From NCBI RefSeq assembly GCF_018882055.1, contig NZ_JACVPF010000001.1:558001-622000 (forward strand): a stretch of DNA of 64,000 nt, given 5' to 3'. Both the position numbers and the translations under genes were made by a program. Numbering within the stretch: the first letter of the stretch is position 1; each line of letters starts with the position of its first letter. The notes below the pieces were generated by a model that was given only the letters and a program-made list of their open reading frames with translations, had not been told where the DNA came from and did not search any database. Positions 8,922 to 18,169 of the stretch are shown piece by piece. The stretch is from Polynucleobacter sp. es-MAR-4 (GTDB lineage Bacteria; Pseudomonadota; Gammaproteobacteria; Burkholderiales; Burkholderiaceae).

Positions 8922-9531
8922 CCTCCAAGCGCAAACGTCGAGCTGTCAACGTCTCATCTTCAAATTTCCAGTAATCACTACCGCTTACAGCCGCCCATTT
9001 GTAGCCCATCTTTTGTGTAGCAATGAGTGCCGCCTTGCTTGGCGACATGATTTGATTCTGGAAGTCCACTTCACCGTTTGCAACAACCGTGCAAGTCACC
9101 GCCTCATCTTTTACAAAAACAAGCGTTGCGCCAACAGGAATGTTCAGCTCGCTGAATTTAAGCCTTGATCGTCTATCCTGTGCGACTGCTGCCTTCTGCA
9201 ATGCCTGTACATCACTAGCATCAACAACAACGTCAGTTCTTGGCGTAACGTCTTTTGGACTAGCAATCATGATTGCAGCACGGACTTGGTTGGGGTCAAC
9301 TCGAAAAAACTCCCGATTACTTCGGACTCGCTTATCAGCAAATGCCTTATGCAAATGTGCTTCAACATAGGTCGAATCGTTCACCTCACCTGCAAAAAAG
9401 CATTGGAATGGCAGTGGAGTGCTTGTGTTGTCAAGTTCTTTGATGCGCTGCTCTACGCTTGTTGAAGTCCTGCCGATCTTTACGAGACCGTCCATTGCTT
9501 CATTTGTAAGTACGTATACGATTTCAGCCAT
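8908..9531 (-). CDS. GIY-YIG-like (T5orf172/MUG113) protein with DUF4357-like C-terminus
   Basis: A 207-residue protein with two parts. Residues 1-90 look like the T5orf172/MUG113 branch of the GIY-YIG nuclease fold: a VYVL strand, VKIGRT in place of YIG, an Arg in EQRIKEL, a Glu in VEAHLHKAF, and a terminal REFFRV. Residues 125-205 resemble DUF4357, with a conserved SPSKAA helix, which often follows GIY-YIG domains. The first tyrosine-glycine pairs are degenerate, so catalysis is not certain. It begins 2 bp after the regulator gene, with AGG in front of the ATG, and runs into the helicase gene. It may be the nicking or cutting effector of the system, or a DNA-binding accessory. Confidence 0.8.
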   Translation of the reverse strand: MAEIVYVLTNEAMDGLVKIGRTSTSVEQRIKELDNTSTPLPFQCFFAGEVNDSTYVEAHLHKAFADKRVRSNREFFRVDPNQVRAAIMIASPKDVTPRTDVVVDASDVQALQKAAVAQDRRSRLKFSELNIPVGATLVFVKDEAVTCTVVANGEVDFQNQIMSPSKAALIATQKMGYKWAAVSGSDYWKFEDETLTARRLRLEDEQD

Positions 9532-9533
9532 AG

Positions 9534-9722
9534 TTAACCTGCCATCTTTTTAGTTTTAATTGCTGCTTTAGTCTTGGTTGCATTCGTTTTCAACTGTTCT
9601 ACGTAGCCCCTCATAAACTGTCGAAGCACCTGCGCCGCTGGCACATGTTGAGCTTGGCAAGCGGCAACGAACTCTTCCCGCAAATCCTGTTCAACCCGTA
9701 TCCGCATTCCAGCATCTTTCAT
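9534..9722 (-). CDS. Ribbon-helix-helix (Arc/CopG-like) regulator, first gene of the operon
   Basis: A 62-residue protein with the pattern of a ribbon-helix-helix DNA-binding dimer: a short beta strand (MRIRVEQDLREEF), helix A (EFVAACQAQH) and helix B beginning PAAQVLRQFMRGYVEQL, then a Lys/Thr/Ala-rich tail. The start at 9722 is supported by GGAGG five bases upstream; a frame opening at 9752 lacks this. Such proteins at the head of an operon commonly repress it, so autoregulation of the defence-like genes is likely. A relaxosome or antitoxin role is possible but no partner gene for those is present. Confidence 0.78.
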   Translation of the reverse strand: MKDAGMRIRVEQDLREEFVAACQAQHVPAAQVLRQFMRGYVEQLKTNATKTKAAIKTKKMAG

Positions 9723-9784
9723 ACTGCCTCCGTGTCTCCAATGTGTATCCACTTTACCATTAATATCGGTTCAGTTACCAGCAA

Positions 9785-9817
9785 AATGTTCACGAACAGT
9801 CACGGACAGCGAACATT
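9785..9817. promoter_or_regulatory. Candidate operator: 7-bp inverted repeat upstream of the RHH regulator
   Basis: AATGTTC (9785-9791) and GAACATT (9811-9817) face each other across 19 bp, 63 bp upstream of the regulator's start codon. The position suits an autoregulatory site for the ribbon-helix-helix protein. It is short enough to be chance. Confidence 0.3.
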
Positions 9818-9912
9818 GCGGACACAGTGGTCAAAAATCACCACCTCAAAAGCATAAGTACTCCCCTGCAACTTTTTGCGCAGCTTGTTTTTTGGGGGCT
9901 GTAACCCTTTTT

Positions 9913-10109
9913 CAGCGCAAGTCCACCGTCTGTAAAGCCCTACAAGCTGCGCTAGTGCCAGCCCAGCTACCCAAACCAGCGAAATGCAGTCAAAACGCTT
10001 GTAGGGCTGCAAACTTGCAAATTGCAAGTTGCGCTGTAAATCGTGGCGCTTTAGCCACGAGACTGGGCTAAATATCACTGAGCATAAATTACACAAAATA
10101 TGCTCAGTG
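9913..10109. ncRNA. Candidate structured RNA or recombination site: nested inverted repeats
   Basis: Arms at 9913-9920/10029-10036 enclose a 12-bp exact pair at 9936-9947/9997-10008 and a near-perfect palindrome at 10012-10030 (9-bp arms, one-base centre). Downstream are 10041-10047/10054-10060 (7 bp, six-base loop) and an 11-bp exact pair at 10076-10086/10099-10109. In addition AGCCCAG (9960-9966), in the loop of the 12-bp stem, matches CTGGGCT (10063-10069), which would make a pseudoknot. This could be a folded RNA, or DNA sites for the adjacent tyrosine recombinase. The strand of any transcript is unknown. Confidence 0.35.
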
Positions 10110-10222
10110 CAGCTAAGTTGTTGATTTATATGAGGCTTGCACGAGGCAAAAAAGGGGTAGGAATTTTGCACATACGAAAACATACTAATAGCACTTTAAA
10201 CATATCAACGCGAAAGGTGCAA

Positions 10223-10792
10223 ATGTCAAAGCAAGCCAAAACACTAAACGAACGCGAACTGCAACGTTTGTTGGATTTCGTGAAAACGACAAAGAACGCA
10301 ACACGCAACCGCGCCATCTTGCTTCTAACACACTTAGCTGGCATGCGCATTGGCGAAGTTGCTGCTGTACGTGTTTGTGATGTGCTTGCAAGCGATGGCA
10401 GCGTTCGCGAAGAAATCAACCTTAGCGCAGCACAAACCAAAGGCAACCGCAGCCGCAGCGTTTTGCTTAACGAGCGCATGCAATCGGAATTAGCAACTTA
10501 CATTCGCTCAGTCCGTGTACGCGACAGCAAGCAAGCATTGTTTGCAACACAGCGTAGCGCAGCATTTACAGCCAACTCGCTTACCCAAGTTGTAAACGGC
10601 ATTTATAAACACGCTGGTTTTGATGGTGCTAGCAGTCACAGTGGACGTAGAGGGTTTTTGACAAACTTAGCTGAGAAAGGTGTCAGCGTTCGCGTAATGA
10701 TGGCACTCGCTGGTCATGCCAATATGGCAACCACGCAACGTTACATTGACTTGAGACCAGGTGTGCTGCGTAACGCTGTAGAACTTGTATAA
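10223..10792 (+). CDS. Small tyrosine recombinase (FimB/XerC-like catalytic domain only)
   Basis: A site-specific DNA recombinase of 189 residues. It has the full catalytic set: Arg in GMRIGE (about 44), Lys in the beta-hairpin (TKGNRSRS), HSGR (H-x-x-R), GHANM (second His) and nucleophile Tyr in TTQRYIDL. It lacks the usual N-terminal core-binding domain, so it is similar in size and layout to the FimB/FimE DNA invertases rather than to phage integrases. The start at 10223 is chosen because AAAGG lies just upstream; the frame is open further, to 10100. Its stop directly abuts the stop of the integrase on the other strand. It may act on the inverted repeats just upstream, or help excise the island. 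Confidence 0.85.
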   Translation: MSKQAKTLNERELQRLLDFVKTTKNATRNRAILLLTHLAGMRIGEVAAVRVCDVLASDGSVREEINLSAAQTKGNRSRSVLLNERMQSELATYIRSVRVRDSKQALFATQRSAAFTANSLTQVVNGIYKHAGFDGASSHSGRRGFLTNLAEKGVSVRVMMALAGHANMATTQRYIDLRPGVLRNAVELV

Positions 10793-12133
10793 CTATTCTG
10801 CGAGTGCGTTTTTGCGCATTTTTTCTCTAGTAGTTCTATAGTAGGTTCTCTCAATCTGCGCAACACTAGTACCAGCCATTTCAGCAACAGCAATCATGTC
10901 TTTTGTGCTGTTGACCTTATGGGTGATAAATGAGTGCCTAAAACTATAGTGGACGATACCGCGCTGAATTGAATCTGTAATTTTGGCTCTTTGAAGCAAG
11001 TTATCAAAATGAACGTACAGCGCCCTTGGCGTTATTGGAGTATCACCATCAACACTAAAGATTAAATCTTCTGCAATTTCTTTTTGTATGAGATTAAAGT
11101 TTTTTTCAATGAATTGCTCTGCTTTTCTCGAATAGCTTGATGGCAACCCTTTAAATTTAATACGCTTTGCAGCAAGATATAACAAGCCGTATACATATCC
11201 ATCATCGCCGACCATAAACTGACGTGTACGCCTTACCTTGCTTATTGCCCCAGGAACAGTAATAAAAAAGAGTGTATCGACAAACCTGCCATCCGCTTTT
11301 CTAACTTGTAGCTCACTATCTTTAAAGCTTATGTGCTTCCATTGTAATTGCATCATCTCGCCACGGCGCATCCCTGTAAGCATCGATATTGCGTTGAAGT
11401 AGCCACAAACAGCCTTAGTTAAATTATTTTTATCGTTCTTATCTTCCGCAGGCTCATGTACGTATACCCGAAGAACATCATCTATGTGCTTCAATTCTTC
11501 TTTTGTAAAAATTGGTCTCTTGAGTGCTAAATCACCTGCATCAATAGGCTTTAATCTTTTAAAATCAAACGCATCAATATAAGTTTCGTTCCTCTTAAAA
11601 AGCCAGTTAATCATTGCATTTATGCTTGCTTGCTCATTAACAATGGTGCTCTGGCTAATTTTTATATCATTCCGCTTTTTTGTCTGTCTTCGCTCATTAA
11701 AGTAGTTCTCGCAGTCAGTCCTGCTCAATTCTTTTAACTTTACATCTTTCCCAATAAATTTAAGCCAGTGCTGTAAATGTGTATTGATTGTTTTCCAGCG
11801 ACCTTCAGTAATGTGTTCTGGTATGTCACGTTTGCGCTGCTCAAGATAAAACTCAACGCCTTGCTTTGTTGTCAGTGAAAAGTAGGTCTTTCCAGAAAGC
11901 TCCATAGCCATCAGCTCATGGTATTGCTTCTTGGCTTTATCTATTGCCGTATCTCTGTTGCGTGTTCTTAGGCTGAAGCGTGCGTACTTTTTTTCTTTAC
12001 CCAGCCACATACGCATCTGCCAGTAATCTCCACGCTTGTAGATTACAGCTTCGTCATAGATCGGAATTTCATCGTCAGCGTATTCGGTTTTTTTAAGCGT
12101 CATTTTTGGCGTATGAGCACTTATGAAAATCAA
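10793..12133 (-). CDS. int: Tyrosine integrase of the guaA-associated genomic island
   Basis: A 446-residue phage-type integrase that should recombine the island with its attachment site. The N-terminal part (about 25-80) resembles an arm-binding domain and 90-185 a SAM-like core-binding domain; the C-terminal half is catalytic, with Arg in GMRRGEM (about 265), SFRHS as the second Arg box, and a nucleophile Tyr in RTYYR near 430. The first box-II residue looks like Tyr instead of His, a change I recall from other integrases of this type. It sits next to the 3' end of guaA, as expected for an enzyme that integrates there. No good Shine-Dalgarno site precedes the ATG at 12133; 12103 is an alternative. 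Confidence 0.9.
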   Translation of the reverse strand: MIFISAHTPKMTLKKTEYADDEIPIYDEAVIYKRGDYWQMRMWLGKEKKYARFSLRTRNRDTAIDKAKKQYHELMAMELSGKTYFSLTTKQGVEFYLEQRKRDIPEHITEGRWKTINTHLQHWLKFIGKDVKLKELSRTDCENYFNERRQTKKRNDIKISQSTIVNEQASINAMINWLFKRNETYIDAFDFKRLKPIDAGDLALKRPIFTKEELKHIDDVLRVYVHEPAEDKNDKNNLTKAVCGYFNAISMLTGMRRGEMMQLQWKHISFKDSELQVRKADGRFVDTLFFITVPGAISKVRRTRQFMVGDDGYVYGLLYLAAKRIKFKGLPSSYSRKAEQFIEKNFNLIQKEIAEDLIFSVDGDTPITPRALYVHFDNLLQRAKITDSIQRGIVHYSFRHSFITHKVNSTKDMIAVAEMAGTSVAQIERTYYRTTREKMRKNALAE

Positions 12134-12265
12134 TAAGTACTTTTTTGTGTAGGTTTACGTGCAACTGTAAATCCTGCGCTCAATAAAATCAAGTACTTAT
12201 TACGCCTTGTGTCACTTTTGTGTAAGTTGAAAAATCAATTAAATCAACAACTTACAAAATAAAAA
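12134..12265. other. Candidate attachment-site region beside guaA 3' end
   Basis: This 132-bp A/T-rich gap between the integrase and guaA has two copies of the palindrome AAGTACTT (12135-12142 and 12191-12198) inside a 10-bp inverted repeat (12132-12141/12192-12201), and a second 9-bp inverted repeat (12221-12229/12248-12256). Integrase arm sites often look like this. The crossover core itself would most likely be in the last bases of guaA, from 12266. The matching copy at the far end of the island is outside the window. Confidence 0.45.
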
Positions 12266-13873
12266 CTATTCCCACTCGATAGTTGCCGGAGGTTTTCCGC
12301 TGATGTCGTAGACCACGCGATTGATGCCGCGCACTTCGTTAATAATGCGATTAGATACCTTGCCCAGCAACTCATGTGGCAAGTGGGCCCAGTGTGCAGT
12401 CATAAAGTCTTGTGTTTGCACCGCTCTGAGCGCAACAACATACTCATAGGTTCTGCCATCACCCATAACGCCAACAGATTTGACTGGCAAGAACACTGCA
12501 AAGGCTTGACTGGTGAGGTCGTACCAGGATTTTTGACTTGCTTCATCAATCGTATTGCGCAACTCTTCAATGAAAATGGCATCAGCACGTTGCAAGAGGT
12601 CAGCAAAATCAGCCTTAACCTCACCTAAGATGCGCACACCAAGACCAGGTCCTGGGAATGGATGGCGATAGACCATCTCACGCGGCAAACCTAAGGCAAC
12701 GCCGAGTTCACGCACCTCATCTTTAAATAATTCACGTAATGGCTCAAGCAGCTTGAGGTGCATATCTTCAGGCAAGCCACCCACATTGTGGTGGCTCTTA
12801 ATCGTATGCGCGCCCTTTTTACCCTTACCGGCAGACTCAATGACATCCGGATAAATAGTTCCTTGGGCAAGCCACTTGGCATTTTTAATCTTGCCAGACT
12901 CGATTTGGAAAATCTCAACAAATTCTTTGCCAATAATTTTGCGTTTAGCCTCTGGATCAGCGACACCGGCGAGCTCAGACATAAATTTCTCTTTGGCATC
13001 TACTCGAATTACCTTGACGCCAAGGTTGCGAGCAAACATCTCCATCACCATGTCGCCTTCGTTTAGACGAAGTAAGCCATGGTCCACAAACACACAAGTG
13101 AGTTGCTCACCAATCGCACGGTGGATTAATGCTGCTGCTACGCTAGAGTCAACGCCGCCGGACAAGCCAAGAATGACTTCTTCATCGCCAACTTGTTTGC
13201 GGATATGCTCAACCGCTTCACTAATGTAGTCACCCATCACCCAGTCAGGCTTGCACTTGCAGATCTCATGTACAAAGCGACCTAGGATAGCCTCGCCTTG
13301 CAAGGTATGCGTTACTTCTGGATGAAACTGGAATGCATAAAAACGGCGCTCTTCATCTGCCATGCCAGCAATCGGGCAAGACTCTGTTGAAGCCATTAAC
13401 TTAAATGCTGGCGGCAATGTCGTGACTGAATCACCATGACTCATCCACACTTTCAGAATGCCGTGGCCTTCGCTAGTAGAGAAGTCCTGAATACCTTTGA
13501 GCAAATTAGTGTGACCATGAGCACGTACTTCGGAGTAACCAAACTCACGGGCTTTACCCAAGGATTCAGCAGAAGCAACGGCGCCACCAAGCTGGGTTGC
13601 CATGGTTTGCATGCCGTAGCAAATACCCAGAACAGGAACACCTAATTCAAAAACGATTTGTGGTGCACGAGGACTACCCTCTTCTGTAACAGAGCTTGGT
13701 CCACCAGAAAGAATGATTCCCTTGCCACCCTGCTCTTGAATAAATTTGCGAATAAATTCTGGATCGCAATCGTAGGGATGGATTTCGGAATAGACACGTG
13801 CATCACGCACGCGTCTGGCAATTAATTGGGTGACTTGTGAACCAAAGTCGAGAATCAGTATTTTGTCGTGCAC
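12266..13873 (-). CDS. guaA: GMP synthase (glutamine-hydrolysing)
   Basis: Converts XMP to GMP with ATP and glutamine, the last step of guanine nucleotide synthesis. It has a class I glutamine amidotransferase domain with the nucleophile Cys in GICYGM (about 85) and His/Glu in FHPEVTH (184, 186), then an ATP pyrophosphatase domain with SGGVDSS (from 238) and a dimerisation domain ending PPATIEWE, the usual C-terminus. I place the start at the GTG at 13873 because family members begin M-H-D-K-I-L; a TTG at 13894 overlapping the guaB stop would add seven residues. It follows guaB in one operon. Its 3' end carries the island junction, and the reading frame is preserved. Confidence 0.96.
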   Translation of the reverse strand: MHDKILILDFGSQVTQLIARRVRDARVYSEIHPYDCDPEFIRKFIQEQGGKGIILSGGPSSVTEEGSPRAPQIVFELGVPVLGICYGMQTMATQLGGAVASAESLGKAREFGYSEVRAHGHTNLLKGIQDFSTSEGHGILKVWMSHGDSVTTLPPAFKLMASTESCPIAGMADEERRFYAFQFHPEVTHTLQGEAILGRFVHEICKCKPDWVMGDYISEAVEHIRKQVGDEEVILGLSGGVDSSVAAALIHRAIGEQLTCVFVDHGLLRLNEGDMVMEMFARNLGVKVIRVDAKEKFMSELAGVADPEAKRKIIGKEFVEIFQIESGKIKNAKWLAQGTIYPDVIESAGKGKKGAHTIKSHHNVGGLPEDMHLKLLEPLRELFKDEVRELGVALGLPREMVYRHPFPGPGLGVRILGEVKADFADLLQRADAIFIEELRNTIDEASQKSWYDLTSQAFAVFLPVKSVGVMGDGRTYEYVVALRAVQTQDFMTAHWAHLPHELLGKVSNRIINEVRGINRVVYDISGKPPATIEWE

Positions 13874-13886
13874 GAAAGGAACAGTC

Positions 13887-15362
<1,476 letters not shown>

Positions 15363-15378
15363 CTAGTCGCAAAAACCG

Positions 15379-15384
15379 ATTATA
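15379..15384 (-). promoter_or_regulatory. Possible guaB promoter -10 box
   Basis: A perfect TATAAT on the minus strand lies in the gap between rnfH and guaB, giving a short leader of about 20 bases. No good -35 hexamer is seen 17 bp upstream, so this is a weak call. Confidence 0.35.
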
Positions 15385-15730
15385 GCCTCCTAGCCTTTCT
15401 TTTAGCTGCGGCGGCCTGGAATTTGGCATCTTGGTTCTGGTTGGCCTTCTTGCGGCGGACGGCCTTGGGGTCCACCAGGAGCGGCGAATACAGCTCTAGA
15501 CGATCACCTTCGTAAATAGGGCTGTCCCAGTCCTTGCGCTTACCAAAGACGCCAAAACAGCCTTTTCTAGCCAAGATGGGGTCGTCAGGGCCTTGGGCAA
15601 TCCCAGACTTAAGCAGGGCTAGGCCCACTGTAGGGGCCTCGGATGCCGATAAATAGAAGGTGAAGGGTTTAAGCTGGGGCTCACCCAAGCGGGCATCGCA
15701 AATCAGAATCTCCATTGACTGATCAGCCAT
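15380..15730 (-). CDS. rnfH: RnfH/RatB-family ubiquitin-fold protein
   Basis: A 116-residue small protein of the RnfH family, which has a beta-grasp fold. Typical elements are a first strand (MEILICDARL), the central GVFGKR segment and the conserved GDRLELYSPLLVDPKAVRR near residues 75-95, followed by a basic tail. The cellular role of the family is not settled; it is usually encoded beside ratA, as here. The ATG at 15730 overlaps the ratA stop; an internal ATG at 15715 is also possible. Confidence 0.9.
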   Translation of the reverse strand: MADQSMEILICDARLGEPQLKPFTFYLSASEAPTVGLALLKSGIAQGPDDPILARKGCFGVFGKRKDWDSPIYEGDRLELYSPLLVDPKAVRRKKANQNQDAKFQAAAAKRKARRL

Positions 15731-16154
15731 AGAGGTCTTCAGCTCGCTTAACGAAGCAATCTACAAAGGTACCTGCAATATGACCAAATACCGGGCCAAT
15801 AATCTTATCCAGGATGACGCTTTTGAACTCCCAGTGGAGCTTGAACTCCACCTTACAGGCATCTTCCTTCAGGGGGATAAAGTTCCACTGCCCAGAAAAA
15901 TGCTTGAATGGGCCATCTACAAAGACCATATCGATGGTTTCAGGGCGGTGATTGATGTTTCGAGTATGAAAGTATTGATTAATACCCTTGAAGTGGATAT
16001 TGATTTTGGCATCCAAAACCGTCTCTGTTTGCTCAAAAATTTCCACTCCGCCACACCAGGGCAAGAACTCTGGGTAGCGGGCAACGTCGGTGACTAAGCC
16101 ATACATGCGGTCGGCTGACTGGCCAATTAAAACGGTCTTGTAGACGTCTGCCAT
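15723..16154 (-). CDS. ratA: RatA-like SRPBCC (coenzyme Q-binding COQ10 type) protein
   Basis: A 143-residue START/SRPBCC-fold protein. The conserved N-terminal stretch YGLVTDVARYPEFLPWCGG and the C-terminal VDCFVKRAEDLYG are typical. In eukaryotes and many bacteria this family binds coenzyme Q; in E. coli the homologue RatA has been described as a ribosome-association toxin. Either label is by family only. It is the first gene of the ratA-rnfH-guaBA run, overlaps rnfH by 8 bp and diverges from smpB with only 26 bp between starts. Confidence 0.9.
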   Translation of the reverse strand: MADVYKTVLIGQSADRMYGLVTDVARYPEFLPWCGGVEIFEQTETVLDAKINIHFKGINQYFHTRNINHRPETIDMVFVDGPFKHFSGQWNFIPLKEDACKVEFKLHWEFKSVILDKIIGPVFGHIAGTFVDCFVKRAEDLYG

Positions 16155-16180
16155 AATCGATCTTGAGAAGCTAAATAAAT

Positions 16181-16633
16181 ATGAGTATCGTCGATAACAA
16201 AAAAGCCTTCTTCGATTATTTTATCGAGGAACGGTTCGAGGCAGGACTGGTTCTGGAAGGCTGGGAAGTAAAAGCCATTCGCGCCGGTCGAGTCCACATT
16301 AAAGAAGCGTATGTTGTCATCCGTCGGGCGGAGCTATTCCTCATCGGCTGTCACATCACCCCCCTACTATCGGCCTCCACTCATATCGTCCCAGACAGCA
16401 CTCGTACCCGCAAGCTTCTGCTGAATGCAATTGAGATTAAAAAACTCATCGGTAAAGTGGAGCAAAAGGGGTACACCCTCGTGCCGCTGAATCTGCATTT
16501 CTCCAAAGGCAACGTGAAGTGCGAGATTGGGCTGGCCCGAGGCAAGAAACAGCACGACAAACGCGCAGCCACTAAAGAACGTGAGTGGGAAGTTCAAAAG
16601 GGACGCATTGCTAGGGGCGACCTCAACGCCTAA
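16181..16633 (+). CDS. smpB: SsrA-binding protein SmpB
   Basis: Binds tmRNA and places it in stalled ribosomes for trans-translation. The 150-residue protein has the standard beta-barrel core, with [20 protein letters not shown] and [16 protein letters not shown], and the basic C-terminal tail ([15 protein letters not shown]) that enters the ribosome. Divergent from ratA. A 7-bp hairpin without a T-run follows at 16660-16680. Confidence 0.97.
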   Translation: MSIVDNKKAFFDYFIEERFEAGLVLEGWEVKAIRAGRVHIKEAYVVIRRAELFLIGCHITPLLSASTHIVPDSTRTRKLLLNAIEIKKLIGKVEQKGYTLVPLNLHFSKGNVKCEIGLARGKKQHDKRAATKEREWEVQKGRIARGDLNA

Positions 16634-16659
16634 GCCCTGGAGCAGGTTTCTCAGCCTTT

Positions 16660-16680
16660 AATGCACCAATAAAGTGCATT
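16660..16680. repeat. Hairpin between smpB and the ATP-grasp gene
   Basis: AATGCAC and GTGCATT pair across a seven-base loop. No T-run follows, so it is at best a weak terminator or a processing site. Confidence 0.4.
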
Positions 16681-16741
16681 CAGGCACCAAGCTGCCCCAT
16701 ATCCCTAAATGCAATTAAGCCAAAGGCATTAGTTTGTAACT

Positions 16742-18154
16742 ATGAAATTGCCTTTTGATGAAATGCTCGACGCCAGCGGAAAAGCGCGTCCCCATTACCA
16801 AGTTTTCCATAACTGGCTCAAGCAGCAAAGCGATACGCTGATGGGCCTCAAACGCGCTGAAGCCGACCTCATCTTCAGAAGAGTTGGCATTACCTTTGCC
16901 GTCTATGGAGACGATCTTGGATCTGAGAGAACCATTCCCTTTGATCAAGTGCCCCGCATCTTCACCGCCAAAGAATGGGAACAACTTGAGGCCGGTCTAC
17001 GCCAACGGGTTAAAGCACTCAATCGGTTTATTTATGACGTCTATCACGAAGAAGAAATTATCAAAGCCGGCATCATTCCCGCTGAGCAGATTTATAACAA
17101 CGCGCAATACCGCCCTGAAATGCGCAACGTCAATGTGCCGCGAGATATTTATGCACAAATCGCCGGGATTGATATCGTCCGGGCTGGCGAAGGTGAGTTC
17201 TACGTTTTAGAAGATAACCTGCGTGTTCCATCTGGTGTGTCTTATATGGTTGAGGATCGCAAGATGATGATGCGACTCTTCCCAGATCTATTTCAAAAGT
17301 ATCGTGTAGCACCCGTTGAGCACTATCCCGATTTTTTACTAGAGTGCTTAAAGTCAGTCAAACCTGATGATGTCAAAAAACCCAATGTTGTAGTGCTAAC
17401 TCCAGGCATGTACAACTCGGCTTATTTTGAGCATAGCTACCTCGCCCAACAAATGGGGGTTGAATTAGTGGAAGGCAAAGACTTGTTTGTAAAGAATGAG
17501 CAAGTCTTTATGCGCACCACCCAAGGGCCTGAACGTGTTGATGTAATTTACCGTCGCGTCGATGATGACTTTTTGGATCCACTGGCCTTCCGCTCCGACT
17601 CAACATTGGGGGTTGCGGGATTGCTTTCAGCACATCGTGCGGGTAATGTGACTCTGGCTAATGCGATTGGTACCGGCATTGCCGATGACAAATCGATCTA
17701 CCCTTATGTACCAGACATGATTGAGTTCTATTTGGGTGAGAAGCCCATTCTGAATAATGTGCCAACCTTCCAGTGTCGTAAGCCGGATGATCTCGCCTAT
17801 ACCTTAGCCAATTTAGATAAGTTGGTGGTGAAGTTGACACATGGTGCTGGTGGCTATGGCATGCTGGTCGGGCCAGCATCGAGCAAAGCTGAGATAGAAG
17901 AATTTCGGAAGCACTTGATTGCCAACCCAGATAAATACATTGCACAACCAACTCTAGCGCTATCAACCTGCCCAACTTTTGTTGAGTCGGGTGTTGCGCC
18001 GCGCCATATTGATTTGCGTCCTTTTGTTTTATCAGGAAAAACAATCAAGATGGTGCCAGGCGGCCTTACGCGTGTTGCCCTCAAAGAAGGTTCTTTAGTC
18101 GTGAACTCCTCACAAGGTGGCGGCACTAAAGATACCTGGGTTCTAGAAGAATAA
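16742..18154 (+). CDS. Circularly permuted ATP-grasp type 2 protein (DUF404/DUF407)
   Basis: A 470-residue protein of the circularly permuted ATP-grasp family, expected to form a carboxylate-amine bond using ATP; the substrates are unknown. Conserved stretches include the GITFAVYGDD region, NRFIYDVYH, RAGEGEFYVLEDNLRVPSGVSYM (the ATP-grasp-like acidic/Asn set, about 155-175), and a Gly-rich LTHGAGGYGMLVGP near 365. Members are almost always followed by an alpha-E protein and a transglutaminase-like protein, exactly as here, and often by an Anbu proteasome homologue. The four are spaced 8 to 61 bp and probably form one transcript. Confidence 0.93.
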   Translation: MKLPFDEMLDASGKARPHYQVFHNWLKQQSDTLMGLKRAEADLIFRRVGITFAVYGDDLGSERTIPFDQVPRIFTAKEWEQLEAGLRQRVKALNRFIYDVYHEEEIIKAGIIPAEQIYNNAQYRPEMRNVNVPRDIYAQIAGIDIVRAGEGEFYVLEDNLRVPSGVSYMVEDRKMMMRLFPDLFQKYRVAPVEHYPDFLLECLKSVKPDDVKKPNVVVLTPGMYNSAYFEHSYLAQQMGVELVEGKDLFVKNEQVFMRTTQGPERVDVIYRRVDDDFLDPLAFRSDSTLGVAGLLSAHRAGNVTLANAIGTGIADDKSIYPYVPDMIEFYLGEKPILNNVPTFQCRKPDDLAYTLANLDKLVVKLTHGAGGYGMLVGPASSKAEIEEFRKHLIANPDKYIAQPTLALSTCPTFVESGVAPRHIDLRPFVLSGKTIKMVPGGLTRVALKEGSLVVNSSQGGGTKDTWVLEE

Positions 18155-18169
18155 AAGGGATAAGTAATT

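Larger units (their letters stand above)
9723..10222. other. Divergent intergenic region with many inverted repeats
   Basis: About 500 bp between the leftward operon and the rightward recombinase gene. It must hold promoters for both, but I see no strong -35/-10 pair. It contains at least six exact inverted repeats between 9785 and 10109, described separately. A 127-codon leftward frame (9800-10183) overlaps them and lacks protein-like character. Confidence 0.6.

Noticed and set aside
1027-9722. DISARM system
   Set aside because: Only an SNF2 helicase and an adenine methylase are shared; DrmA, DrmB and DrmC are not encoded.
9800-10183. 127-codon leftward frame in the intergenic region
   Set aside because: It runs across all the inverted repeats, has no ribosome site, overlaps the recombinase 5' end and its composition is not protein-like.
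16660-16680. Rho-independent terminator after smpB
   Set aside because: The stem is followed by mixed sequence without a T-run.
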